From Chloroflexota bacterium (GTDB lineage: Bacteria; Chloroflexota; UBA6077; SHYK01), in NCBI GenBank assembly GCA_035652535.1, contig DASRDP010000112.1, forward strand, positions 1 through 64,000: a stretch of 64,000 bases of DNA, given 5' to 3'. Position numbers and translations under genes: made by a program. The notes beneath the pieces are model-generated. The model was not told where the DNA came from. It did no database searches and saw only the letters and a list, made by a program, of their open reading frames with translations. This document shows, piece after piece, positions 42,843 through 52,033 of this stretch. Position 1 is the stretch's first letter, and the number at the start of each line of letters is the position of its first letter.

Positions 42843-43826
42843 ATGCGAGACTCGGACGTCAATCTCTATCGGCCTTCCAGGCTGTTCCAGGAGTTCGGTC
42901 CGTTCCTCGGCGAGCCCGGCGCCGATGGAACCGCCGTTAGCGCGAACGACATCGTCGGCGCCCCATACCGACGCGTGTTGGCGGAGACGACGGCGATCGT
43001 CGCTCACCAGTGGCGGAATGACATCACGCGCAGCGCGCTCAAAGGATTTCTCTTCTACGGCGGCGTCGGCATCGGCAAGACGACCATGGGGCGCCGCCTC
43101 ACGTATGAGCTGGCACGGATTTTCGGCGGAGACTTGTTCGCCGGCGAGATCGCCCAGGTATCCGAAACGCATGGCCACGAGCACGCGGACGGCATCGGCC
43201 ACCATCACGTGCACGAGGAGCCCCACATCCACGGCCACGATCCGTTCTCGCCCGAGTTGGCCGGCGACGACGTCGTGCTGGTGATCGTGGACGGCGCTGA
43301 TATCGCCCGCGGACGTTACGGAGACAGCGAAGAGCAGCTTCGGAAGCTCTTCCAGTACGCGCGCGAGGGCGAGTTCCACGGCCACCGGCACGAGGAGGAC
43401 CCGACACGCCGGACCGTGCTCCTGTTCGACGATGTGGAGAGCCTGTTCCTCGCACGCAGCTCGGGCGGCGCTAAAGAATGGCACTTCAGCCAGAACAGCG
43501 TGTTCTTCCACGCGATCGACGAGCTGGATACGTCGCGCACGGCCGTAGTCCTGACCACGAATCGGATTGACCTGGTTGACGAGGCGATCGTCGACCGCTT
43601 CCTCCCGTACGAGTTCGGCACGCCGCCGAAGGACGTGCTGGAGGAGGTCGCGCGCCACCGAGCCGCGCTCCAGAAGCTTGATGACGCGCAGCTCGCGCCG
43701 GTCCTCGCGGCGATCGCGAAGGGCGATGACGCGGTGAAAAGCATTCGTGATGTGGAGCGGATGGTGACGCGCGCCTACATCGCCGGGATCATTGCGGCGC
43801 CCGTCCCAGTGGGGCGCCTTCCGTAG
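42843..43826 (+). CDS. AAA+ ATPase with a histidine-rich insertion
   Basis: A 327-residue AAA+ ATPase. Walker A is GGVGIGKTT (about residues 73-81); Walker B is TVLLFDDVESL near 191, followed by VVLTTNRIDLVDEAIVDRFL (sensor and Arg-finger region). Between the Walker motifs, residues 107-133 hold ten His in about 27 residues (THGHEH, GHHHVH, HIHGHD), and EFHGHRHEE near 180 adds three more. Such clusters bind Zn or Ni in HypB- and CobW-type chaperones. The AAA core resembles rubisco-activase/CbbX-like or other remodelling ATPases. It lies 17 bases after the bicupin gene, and its last 38 bases overlap the convergent MFS gene. I infer a role in metal insertion into or reactivation of the bicupin. 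Confidence 0.75.
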   Translation: MRDSDVNLYRPSRLFQEFGPFLGEPGADGTAVSANDIVGAPYRRVLAETTAIVAHQWRNDITRSALKGFLFYGGVGIGKTTMGRRLTYELARIFGGDLFAGEIAQVSETHGHEHADGIGHHHVHEEPHIHGHDPFSPELAGDDVVLVIVDGADIARGRYGDSEEQLRKLFQYAREGEFHGHRHEEDPTRRTVLLFDDVESLFLARSSGGAKEWHFSQNSVFFHAIDELDTSRTAVVLTTNRIDLVDEAIVDRFLPYEFGTPPKDVLEEVARHRAALQKLDDAQLAPVLAAIAKGDDAVKSIRDVERMVTRAYIAGIIAAPVPVGRLP

Positions 43827-45132
43827 ATCGGACTTCCTGACGCAGGCCCCGGACGTCGGGAAGCGCAGCCGCAATAAATAGCGCGAGCCCGACGACGAGC
43901 GCGCCGCCGAGCGCGATGGCTATCTGGGGGCTGGAGACTTCCGCGATGCCCCCGGCGATGGTGCCGCCGAAGGGCATGAGGCTCCACGTGAGGCCCCAGA
44001 CGCCCATCACCCGCCCCCGAAAATCCTCGGGCAGGTTGAGCTGCAGGCTCGTGTTGATGGTCGTCATGTACATCTGATTCGCCGCGCCCCCCAGAAAGAG
44101 GAAAGCGAGCGAGAGGGCGTACGAGGGTGAGAGCGCGAATCCGATGAGGAGCGCGCCGAAGACGGCAGAGCCCGCCAGGGCCTGGATGCCGCTTCGCCCC
44201 CACCGGGCCAGGTAAAGCACGCCGATCGTCCCAAGGAGCGAACCCAGGCCGGCCGCGGACTCGAGCAAGCCGAAGCCCTGCGATCCGACGTTGAGGATGT
44301 CGCGGGCAAAGATCGGCAGCAGCAGAACGTACGACATCCCGAACACGCTGTTGAAGAAGGTGAGGCCGATGAGCGCATAGAAGATCTGGTTGGTCCGAAT
44401 AAAATTCATGCCATCCAGCATGTTGCGGATGAGTCCGCGGTCGGTCATTTGTGCAGGCGGCTGCTCCACGCGTATGCGGCTGAAAAGGCCGAGCGCAAGG
44501 ACGAACCCCATACACGCCACCAGAAACGTGTGACCGACGCCGATGAGGTAGATCAGCATGCCTGCGAACGCCGGGCCTACGAGTCTTGTCCCCTGCCACA
44601 CGGTATTGCCAAGCGGCACCGCGCTCGGGATCTCTTCGCGCGGGATGACGAGGGGGATCAATGCCTGGCGGCTCGGTTGATCGAAGGATCGAACGCACCC
44701 CAGAAGGAACGCGCACAGCATGACCTCCCAGACCTGCACGCGCTCGGTGAGGGTGAGCACGGACAGGGCGAGAAACAGGAGCGCGGTGGTCGCCTGGGTG
44801 GTCATGAGGAGGCGGAGCCGGTCCATGCGGTCTGCCACGGCCCCTCCCACGAACGACAGCGCGATTTGGGGAGCCGATTGCATGAGGCCCGTGACACCGA
44901 GGAGCAGGGGAGAGTTGGTGAGTTGGAGGACCAGCCATGCCAGAGCCACCTGCTGCATGTTCTGGGCGAGAACCGATGGAAACTGCGCGAGCCAGTAGAA
45001 GCGATAATTGCGGTGCCGCAGCGGCCGAAGGAGCGATGGGGACTCAGGCAGCGAACCGGCCGGTTCGAGCCTCTGGTTGGCGCGGGCAGCGGGTGCGGCC
45101 ACGGCGGCGTCCTGGACGGCGGGAGTGTTCAC
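43789..45132 (-). CDS. MFS transporter (EntS/MFS_3 type)
   Basis: A 447-residue exporter-type carrier with about 12 helices. Motifs parallel the gene at 40030: NYRFYWLAQFPSVLAQNMQQ, GAVADRMDRLRLLMTTQATT, SFDQPSRQALIPLVIPREEI and TTINTSLQLNLPEDFRGRVM. The GTG at 45132 is taken as start; an in-frame TTG extends it to 45183 without homology. It is convergent with the AAA+ gene, overlapping it by 38 bases. Confidence 0.82.
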   Translation of the reverse strand: MNTPAVQDAAVAAPAARANQRLEPAGSLPESPSLLRPLRHRNYRFYWLAQFPSVLAQNMQQVALAWLVLQLTNSPLLLGVTGLMQSAPQIALSFVGGAVADRMDRLRLLMTTQATTALLFLALSVLTLTERVQVWEVMLCAFLLGCVRSFDQPSRQALIPLVIPREEIPSAVPLGNTVWQGTRLVGPAFAGMLIYLIGVGHTFLVACMGFVLALGLFSRIRVEQPPAQMTDRGLIRNMLDGMNFIRTNQIFYALIGLTFFNSVFGMSYVLLLPIFARDILNVGSQGFGLLESAAGLGSLLGTIGVLYLARWGRSGIQALAGSAVFGALLIGFALSPSYALSLAFLFLGGAANQMYMTTINTSLQLNLPEDFRGRVMGVWGLTWSLMPFGGTIAGGIAEVSSPQIAIALGGALVVGLALFIAAALPDVRGLRQEVRSTEGAPLGRAPQ

Positions 45133-45280
45133 CGGGTCCAGGGCTCTCGGGTGAACGCGCTGGTCGCTACGCTCATCGCACAATCGCCCCTTGTCACTAC
45201 GATTCGCTCCGCGCTACGCTGCTTGGAACCGTTCTGCGATTGTACCGCGCTACCCGGCGGGGGAAGGGAAGGTTATCGGC

Positions 45281-47089
45281 ATGCAACCTCAGGGCGCCAT
45301 CGCGACAGCGCATTCGGAGGGCGCGACTCCGCGGCTGGCAGCGCGGATCGGGAGGGCGACGGACTTGACCGGCCTGGCGCATCGACTCCTGGCGTGCGCC
45401 GTGGTCATGGCTGTGCTGGTGGCATGTGCGCCCTCCACGGCCCCGGGCACCTCCGGCTCGGGCGCGAGCCAGCCTCCCGCGGCGCCATCGGGGCGAACGC
45501 TCGTGGTGGCGATTCGGGTCGAGCCGCCGACGATCACGACGCGGCCGCTGCAGACGGCCGGGATCGGACTCTACCTCCCCAGCCGCATGTTCAACGCGAG
45601 CATTGGTCTGCTTGATGGTGACGGCAAGGTCCGTCCATATCTCGTCGATGCTCTTCCTCAGCTCAATTCGGATAACTGGCAGCTCAGTCCCGACGGCACG
45701 ATGACCACGACCTATCGGTTCAAACCAAACGTCGTCTGGCAGGATGGTGCGGCCTTGGATGCCGACGACTTCGTCTTCGCGTGGAACGTGTACTCGACGA
45801 AAGAGTTCGGTCAATCGGGCGCTTCCCCGTTCCGATCGATCCGAGACGTCGTCGCGCAAGACTCGCGCACGCTCGTGATCCACTGGAAAGAGCCGTACCC
45901 CGATGTGTCGTTTACGGACGGGCTCAACACGGAGTTTCCGCCCCTTCCCCGCCACATTCTCGAAGATTCGTTCCGAAGCGGGGCGATGGATGCCTTCGTC
46001 GCCGATCCGTTCTGGACGCGGGAATACGTGGGGCTGGGTCCCTATCGCCTGACGCAATGGGAGCCTGGCGCCTACATCGAGGCCGAGGCGTTCGACAGGC
46101 ACATCCTGGGGAAACCGAAAATCGGAAAAATCCGCCTGGACTTTAGCAGCGATGAGCGCGCGGTCCTGTCGCGGATCCTCGCGGGCGAAGTGCTCATGAC
46201 CGACGGAACGTCCATGGGGCTGCCGGAAGTCCAGGTGCTGAAGCAGGACTGGATCCCGCAAGGGAAGGGGAACGTCGTCATTCATCCGAACCAGTGGCGC
46301 GCCGTGCACTTCCAGAATCGGGCCGACATCGCGCAGCCGCAAGCGCTCCTCAACCGAACGGTTCGGAAGGCGTTGGCCCATACGGTCGACAAGAACGCGC
46401 TCAACGATGCTCTGTACTACGGCCTCGCCACTCCCACGGACAGCCTCGTCGCGCCGCAGTCGATCTGGGGACCTGCCGCCGAAAAGGGAGCGGTGAAGTA
46501 CCCGTACGACCTGAAGCAGACGGACCAGCTCATGCAGCAAGCGGGGTTTCGAAAAGGTCCCGATGGCGTCTACGCGAGCCCAACGGACGGTCGCTTGAGC
46601 TGGCTCACCGAAACGAACGCGGGGAGCGACAACGAGTCGGAGATGTCGATCCTAGCCGCTGGATGGAGACAAGCCGGTTTCGACGTGCAGGAGAACGTGC
46701 TGTCCGCGTCTGAAGCGCGCAATCCCGAAAAGCGAGCCACCTTCCCGGCGACGTTCAGCAACAGCCAGAACTGTTGTGGCAGCGCCCTGCTGGGGTTTAC
46801 CAGCGCCAATATCGGCACCCAGGATACGCGATGGGCGGGCGCGAACCGGTCAGGCTGGTCGAACGCCGATTTCGATCGGCTAGCGTCGGCGTTCGCGCAG
46901 ACGCTGGACTTTCAAGAGCGCGAGGCCCAGGTGACGTCTATGGTCCACGTCATGACGGATGACATGCAATCCATCTCGCTCCTGATCCGCGGCCAGCCAT
47001 GGGTGTACGTTTCGGAGCTCAAGGGGATTGCCATTGCTCCGCCGGAGGGGAACATCAGTTGGAACATCCACGAGTGGGAGCTTCGCTGA
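45281..47089 (+). CDS. ABC transporter substrate-binding lipoprotein, family 5
   Basis: A 602-residue SBP_bac_5 protein. The lipobox MAVLVAC places the lipidated Cys at 49 if translation starts at the ATG at 45281. A TTG at 45365 with GGGAGGG about 8 bases upstream would give a tidy short signal and is a real alternative. The body shows FKPNVVWQDGAALDADDFVF, VGLGPYRLTQWEPGAYIEAE and the C-terminal NISWNIHEWELR. It is a paralogue of the convergent gene at 47121 and of the gene at 1742. No permease or ATPase genes are nearby. Confidence 0.86.
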   Translation: MQPQGAIATAHSEGATPRLAARIGRATDLTGLAHRLLACAVVMAVLVACAPSTAPGTSGSGASQPPAAPSGRTLVVAIRVEPPTITTRPLQTAGIGLYLPSRMFNASIGLLDGDGKVRPYLVDALPQLNSDNWQLSPDGTMTTTYRFKPNVVWQDGAALDADDFVFAWNVYSTKEFGQSGASPFRSIRDVVAQDSRTLVIHWKEPYPDVSFTDGLNTEFPPLPRHILEDSFRSGAMDAFVADPFWTREYVGLGPYRLTQWEPGAYIEAEAFDRHILGKPKIGKIRLDFSSDERAVLSRILAGEVLMTDGTSMGLPEVQVLKQDWIPQGKGNVVIHPNQWRAVHFQNRADIAQPQALLNRTVRKALAHTVDKNALNDALYYGLATPTDSLVAPQSIWGPAAEKGAVKYPYDLKQTDQLMQQAGFRKGPDGVYASPTDGRLSWLTETNAGSDNESEMSILAAGWRQAGFDVQENVLSASEARNPEKRATFPATFSNSQNCCGSALLGFTSANIGTQDTRWAGANRSGWSNADFDRLASAFAQTLDFQEREAQVTSMVHVMTDDMQSISLLIRGQPWVYVSELKGIAIAPPEGNISWNIHEWELR

Positions 47090-47120
47090 ACCTCACGGTG
47101 GCACGCAATTGGCTCGAGGG

Positions 47121-48857
47121 CTACCGCAGCTCCCATTGATACATGTTCCAGCTCGCACCGCCGGTTGCCAGGAGCGCCGTCTGAACGGGGCCTTCGAGGT
47201 CGGAGACGAAGACTTCGGGATTGAGATTCCAGAACATCATGATCTCGGGAACTTCCTCGCTGACGAGCTTGGCGATCTGGACACGGATCTGGTTCCCCCG
47301 ATTCCGGTCGAGGGTCGTATCGAGCTGTTGCGCAAGATCGTCGAACTGGGCGTTGGACCAGCCTTGCCGGTTGCGGCCGGTCCAGCGGTTTGCCGGCCCG
47401 GCAACCTGATCCGTGGAGAGACTCGCGACTTGGTTGCTCTCCCCGGCGCCGGTGGACTGACCGTACATACCCGGGAACGTGCCGCGCGCCTCGCCGTCGC
47501 GCGACTGCGCCTGTGATTGAGGAGTTTCTGTGACGTCGAAGCCGGCTTGACGCAGCGTGTTGCCGATAATCGCGCGCTCGGCGTCGCCTTCGGCGCCAAT
47601 CCCCGAGCGATAGTCGGCGACGAATCGTCCGTCAGGCCCGGAATATGTGCCATCGGTTCCTTTGCGGAACCCTGCGTCGTTCATCAGCCGCTCGCTTGAA
47701 CGCAAGTCCAGAGGATACTTGGTAATGACGGCGTCAATCTGAGGGTAGAAATCGGCCCGGTTGTCGAAGATCGAGTCGATCGTCTGGCCTTCACCGCCGA
47801 AAAGCGCTTCATTGATGGCCTGTTTGTCCACGGCGTACGCAATTGCCTTACGAACTCTCACGTCGAGGAGTGATTTTGGATTCACGTATTCGGGTCGGAA
47901 CTGGAACACGATAGACCGGAGCGATCGGGCCGTGTATTGGAAGACGCCCCGATGGGTTGGCCCCCAATCCTTCTTGAGCTCGAGAGCCTGGGGAAAGTCG
48001 ATGGCGCTATCGGTGGCGAAGAGGATGGTTCCCGCGCGCAGATACGAGAGCGCCACGTTCGGATCTTCCACAAAGAGGATCTTGAGATGGTCAATCTTCG
48101 GGCGGCCAAAGACGTAGCCATCAAATGCCGACGCGTCGATAAAGGATCCGAATTCCCAACGGTCGAGCTTGTACGGACCCGTCCCGATGAAAGCGGTGTT
48201 CCAGTATGGATGGGCGCCGAATGCATCCGGACTGCCGTCGCGGTACACGCCCTCGAGGATGTGGCGCGGGAGCGCCGGCAGGCCGAGGATCGATCCTCCC
48301 TGCTGAAGGACGTCCGCACCCGGAAACGGGCTCGTCCAGTGAATGACGATGGTTCGTTCGTCCGGCGCCTGCACGTCGTCGATATGGTTGAGCGGGGCCG
48401 ATTTTCCGTTGATGAATCCGAGGCCGGGCGTCATCAGGACGTGATATGAAAAGACAAAGTCGTCGGCTGTCAGCTTGGCGCCGTCGTGCCACGTGAGGTT
48501 CGGCTTCAAGCGGTACGTCGTCAGCATCGTGCCATCCGGGAAGACCTGCCAGGTATCGGTGTTCAGTACTGGCAGCGCCTCCGCTAGCGCGGGGTGCGCG
48601 ATCCCGCGGTCATCTACGATCTCCAGCAGTTCGTTAAACGGTCGATACGAGAAGCTCGAGCCGAAGCCCCCCGCGATGGGGGCGACGGCACCGACGCTCG
48701 GCGGCTCATTCGCAATGCCGACCGTGAGGACCCGGGAGCCTGGCGACGCGCCGCTTGCCTGCGTGGCCGATCGCTGCGCCGGCGAAAGTGCCCCGTTTTG
48801 CGTGCATCCAACCAACGTGGCGGTGGCGATGAGCGCAGAGTACATCCACCGCTTCAT
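47121..48857 (-). CDS. ABC transporter substrate-binding lipoprotein, family 5
   Basis: A 578-residue SBP_bac_5 lipoprotein with signal MKRWMYSALIATATLVGC, lipidated Cys18. Conserved parts: LKPNLTWHDGAKLTADDFVF, FIGTGPYKLDRWEFGSFIDA, VRKAIAYAVDKQAINEALFG and the final ASWNMYQWELR. ATG at 48857 has GAGGT about 6 bases upstream and the right signal length. It is convergent with the paralogue at 45281, the two stops being 31 bases apart, which looks like an inverted duplication that has since diverged. Confidence 0.88.
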   Translation of the reverse strand: MKRWMYSALIATATLVGCTQNGALSPAQRSATQASGASPGSRVLTVGIANEPPSVGAVAPIAGGFGSSFSYRPFNELLEIVDDRGIAHPALAEALPVLNTDTWQVFPDGTMLTTYRLKPNLTWHDGAKLTADDFVFSYHVLMTPGLGFINGKSAPLNHIDDVQAPDERTIVIHWTSPFPGADVLQQGGSILGLPALPRHILEGVYRDGSPDAFGAHPYWNTAFIGTGPYKLDRWEFGSFIDASAFDGYVFGRPKIDHLKILFVEDPNVALSYLRAGTILFATDSAIDFPQALELKKDWGPTHRGVFQYTARSLRSIVFQFRPEYVNPKSLLDVRVRKAIAYAVDKQAINEALFGGEGQTIDSIFDNRADFYPQIDAVITKYPLDLRSSERLMNDAGFRKGTDGTYSGPDGRFVADYRSGIGAEGDAERAIIGNTLRQAGFDVTETPQSQAQSRDGEARGTFPGMYGQSTGAGESNQVASLSTDQVAGPANRWTGRNRQGWSNAQFDDLAQQLDTTLDRNRGNQIRVQIAKLVSEEVPEIMMFWNLNPEVFVSDLEGPVQTALLATGGASWNMYQWELR

Positions 48858-48950
48858 TCCCAACCTCAGTGCATGCATGCTACGGAACGCGGAGCGTATT
48901 CGCGCCAATCTCGCGTTATCGCATCCGATTTTACCGTTTGCCCGGGTGTC

Positions 48951-50093
48951 TCAAGACCCCGCGCGTCGCGACGGGGGGCTGATTGCGGTGGCTCGAACGC
49001 GCTGATACTCGGCTTCGAGGGCTGAGGCGAGCCCGGGATCGTCGACGACCAGAAGGTTCTCGTCGTTCGCCCGATTAGCGCTCGCCGAGAAGTTGAACGA
49101 CCCGAAGAGGCTCACATGTTCGTCGATGATGATTACCTTGTGGTGCATCCTCCACGGGTTGCCATCCTGCAGCACGTCGAGTCCGGCCTCCTTCATGCGC
49201 GGAAACTCGGACGCCCGGGTTTCTGAGTCCTCCGCTTCGAACACGCCGCCGACGGACACGCCCGCGCGGGCCCGCTCGAGCATGGCATCGCCGATGCCGT
49301 CGTGGGTGAAGGAGAACGCCATGAAATGGATCTGTTGCCGTGCGCTCCCTATCCAGCGAATCACGTGGGTCGCGGGCTTGTCCTCCGGAGAGAAATAGTT
49401 CTCGACGTGGGCGCCCGCGATCGAGAGCGATGGGTGCGGGACGCCGGCGGACTTGGCTGTTCCGAACTTCCGCTGGTCGAACATCTTCGCGAACTCCGCT
49501 TCGAAGTTGGCAGCCAGGTCGCGTGAGTGCACGAAGATGGCGTCGTTGTTGTTTCTGAAGGTGTCGCTCATCGTGTAGTTCCACGAGCCAGTCTCCACCC
49601 ATTCGCCGTCGGCGATGGTGAACTTGTTGTGCATGATTGGCCGACGGTTGTCGTCGACGATGGGAACGCCAGCCGATTGCAGTGTCTCGATGGCCTTCTG
49701 GGTAGCAGCGTGACCCGTGTCTTTGAGCGTGTCGCTGTCGGTAACCATGCGAACCTGGACCCCTCGGCGGGCGGACCGGGCCATTGCGTCGGCCACCGAT
49801 GGTAGGTCGAATTCGTAGACGGCGACATCGAGGGTTCGCTCTGCCTGGTCCATCATGGCGACGAGCCGCTTTTCGATGGAGTTGTGCCGCGCTGCCGGCC
49901 CCTCTGCGAAGCTCGGCGACGTGAAGAGCAGCTCATACCAGGCGCCCGTCGCGGCTCCGATGGACGCCTCGTCGCGCGCCGCCGGTGGCAGCTCGCGAAC
50001 GATCGTCTGGCCTCGTCGAGTCGAATCGAGAAGCCCCCAGGCGGCCGCTCCAGCGATGGCCAAAATGGCCACGGCAAGGAGGGCGCGCCTCAC
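48951..50093 (-). CDS. Phospholipase D-like protein with two HKD motifs, membrane-anchored
   Basis: A 380-residue protein. One N-terminal transmembrane segment (ALLAVAILAIAGAAAWGLL) suggests an extracytoplasmic location. Two PLD motifs are complete: HNKFTIADGEWVETGSWN near residue 152 and HHKVIIIDEHVSLFGSFNFS near 315. PLD-family members act on phospholipids or as nucleases; the substrate is open. GTG at 50093 overlaps the stop of the upstream fusion gene as GTGA, so it is the last gene of the mod operon. A GTG at 50117 is an alternative. Confidence 0.85.
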   Translation of the reverse strand: MRRALLAVAILAIAGAAAWGLLDSTRRGQTIVRELPPAARDEASIGAATGAWYELLFTSPSFAEGPAARHNSIEKRLVAMMDQAERTLDVAVYEFDLPSVADAMARSARRGVQVRMVTDSDTLKDTGHAATQKAIETLQSAGVPIVDDNRRPIMHNKFTIADGEWVETGSWNYTMSDTFRNNNDAIFVHSRDLAANFEAEFAKMFDQRKFGTAKSAGVPHPSLSIAGAHVENYFSPEDKPATHVIRWIGSARQQIHFMAFSFTHDGIGDAMLERARAGVSVGGVFEAEDSETRASEFPRMKEAGLDVLQDGNPWRMHHKVIIIDEHVSLFGSFNFSASANRANDENLLVVDDPGLASALEAEYQRVRATAISPPSRRAGS

Positions 50094-52033
50094 GCGAGGT
50101 CCGCTGCTCCGACCCACAGGAGCCGCTCACCCATCTCGAGCGCGCCCGTCGGCCAGAAGACCTCCGGGCGCGGTCGCCTCACGCCCGGCGCGCCAGCGAC
50201 GGGCCGACACGTCAGCACCAGACCTCGCCAGCGGGCGGGGAGCGACTCGCGACCGTGTACGGCGCCCAGGAGCGCGCCCGCCACCGCCGCGTGCGCGCTG
50301 GCCGGGCCCGGCAGCCGGACGACCGATTCGATCCCCTCCTGAGCGCCCGGTGCGTGAAGGAGCTGATGGAAGGCGATTTGCAGGGCTGTTAGGGCGCTCG
50401 CTCGAGTGATCGCGCGGCCAGATGGCTGCTCGACCTCCGCGTTCCGGAGGGCGCCGCGAACCTCGGCCGTTTGGCACCCGCTTTCCGCCCAGTCTAGCGC
50501 GAAACGGTAGACGTCGCGTGCTGCCGCGCCGGTCGAAATCGCGTGAGCGATGGCAACAACGTACACCGCGCATGCGTCCTGACAAATAGGGTTTGGGTGG
50601 GTGAGGGCGCTATCCGCCCGCGCGATCGACGCGAGGTCGTCCGGCTCCATGGCGTGGCCGAAGATCCCCAGAGGGCTCGCGCGGGTCAGCGATCCGAACC
50701 CGGTGCTGGCCGCGTCGGCAGCCGCGCGGGCGGACGCCGCGACGCTCTCGACGCTGCCATCTCGATGAGCCGCGGCGATGCGGTAGCCGCCGTCCGCCGA
50801 CCGCACGAGGAGTGGCAGGCTGATGTTCGGCGCTGCACGAAGCGCCGTCGCGGTGGCTCCTTCAATCCGAAATGGTTGCGACCGGAGCCAGTACGCGTAC
50901 GCTCGCGCGGCCAGCTCGTCGTCGTACCGGCGGGCGCGATCGATGGTGTGAGCGAGGGTCAGCGCAAGCTCGGAGACGTCCGTCGGTTGCCCAGCCAGGG
51001 TTTGGAGCGGCCCGCCATCTCCCATCTCGACCGGACTCTCGGGGGGCCTGGCTGGCGCGGTTGACCCCGATGGGGATTCAACCAGACTTCCCAGCGCGTC
51101 CCCGATGAAGTGTCCGAGGAGACATCCCTGGGCGCGTCGCAGGGAGGCGGCGTCGCGCACGTGACGTCCGGGCGGAAGCGTGGGGAAAGGCGGCATCAGG
51201 CCGGTCGGGTCGTGGCGGTGACGGCGCGGCAGCATCTCGCGCCAGGGACGCGACAGGAGCTGCCGGATCGGGCCCTGCGCGCCACCGAAGCAGCCGCGAC
51301 AATGGCTTTCGCCCTCCGCCGTGTAGACCGCCGGAACACCGTGCTGATCGAACATGTCGGCGCCGTTTCCACGAAGAAGCGCCTGGCCGCCCGCGTAGTC
51401 CCAGTCGCCAGCGCCCTTCAGTCCTGTCCCGATCGCGGCGTCGCCGACCGCCGCGAGAGCGAGCCGATAGGCGATGCTGGGCATGATCCGATAGCGCCCC
51501 GGAGCAAGAATCCGGCTGTTTACCAGCGCGTCGTTGTCGGCGTCGACCGAAACCAGGACGCAGTCGCCGTCGCGAATTCGCTCGTGCCATGCGGGCGGGG
51601 CGACGGGGGCGCCGTTTCGGGTGACGGGGCCGCACCCTTCGGCCCAGGCAATCAAGTCACCATCGTCATCAGGCGCGCACGGCGCAAAGACGACGCCGAG
51701 GACTGGCTCTCGGTCGCGCAGGAGGGCGATGGAGACCGCGTTCCCTCGGTAGCCTTCGAGGTACGACCGTGTGCCGTCGTTGGGGTCAACGAGCCAGATG
51801 AAGCGTGGCGGTGGGTCAAGGTTGGCGCTCCCGGTCTCTTCGCCGCGATAGCCCCACTCCGGAAAGGCTGTGAGCAGTTTCCCCCGGATCAAGACTTCCG
51901 CTTCTTCGTCGACCTCAGCGTGATCGTCGTGTCCGCGCGCGCCCCCGGGCCGGTGAAAGTCCTCTCGGATCAAGGACCCCGCGGCGACCGCGGCCTCGGT
52001 GGCCACGGCCAGCGCTCGGGCTATCTCATCCAT
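50090..52033 (-). CDS. Fusion of inositol monophosphatase-like and ADP-ribosylglycohydrolase-like domains
   Basis: A 647-residue two-domain protein. The N-terminal part (1-260) is inositol-monophosphatase-like: GEET at 64-67, DPNDGT at 83-88 (DPIDGT in the family) and WDYAGG near 213 supply the Mg ligands and look intact. The C-terminal part (about 302-647) is ADP-ribosylglycohydrolase-like, starting GCLLGHFIGDALGSLVE, with SALTHPNPICQDACAVYVVA in the middle. Its metal-binding motifs are altered: TDVSE where the family has TDDT, and GPASAHAAVAGALLGAVHG where DTD normally stands. So the second domain may be a non-catalytic binding module. ATG at 52033 overlaps the modC stop by 8 bases. Confidence 0.85.
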   Translation of the reverse strand: MDEIARALAVATEAAVAAGSLIREDFHRPGGARGHDDHAEVDEEAEVLIRGKLLTAFPEWGYRGEETGSANLDPPPRFIWLVDPNDGTRSYLEGYRGNAVSIALLRDREPVLGVVFAPCAPDDDGDLIAWAEGCGPVTRNGAPVAPPAWHERIRDGDCVLVSVDADNDALVNSRILAPGRYRIMPSIAYRLALAAVGDAAIGTGLKGAGDWDYAGGQALLRGNGADMFDQHGVPAVYTAEGESHCRGCFGGAQGPIRQLLSRPWREMLPRRHRHDPTGLMPPFPTLPPGRHVRDAASLRRAQGCLLGHFIGDALGSLVESPSGSTAPARPPESPVEMGDGGPLQTLAGQPTDVSELALTLAHTIDRARRYDDELAARAYAYWLRSQPFRIEGATATALRAAPNISLPLLVRSADGGYRIAAAHRDGSVESVAASARAAADAASTGFGSLTRASPLGIFGHAMEPDDLASIARADSALTHPNPICQDACAVYVVAIAHAISTGAAARDVYRFALDWAESGCQTAEVRGALRNAEVEQPSGRAITRASALTALQIAFHQLLHAPGAQEGIESVVRLPGPASAHAAVAGALLGAVHGRESLPARWRGLVLTCRPVAGAPGVRRPRPEVFWPTGALEMGERLLWVGAADLA

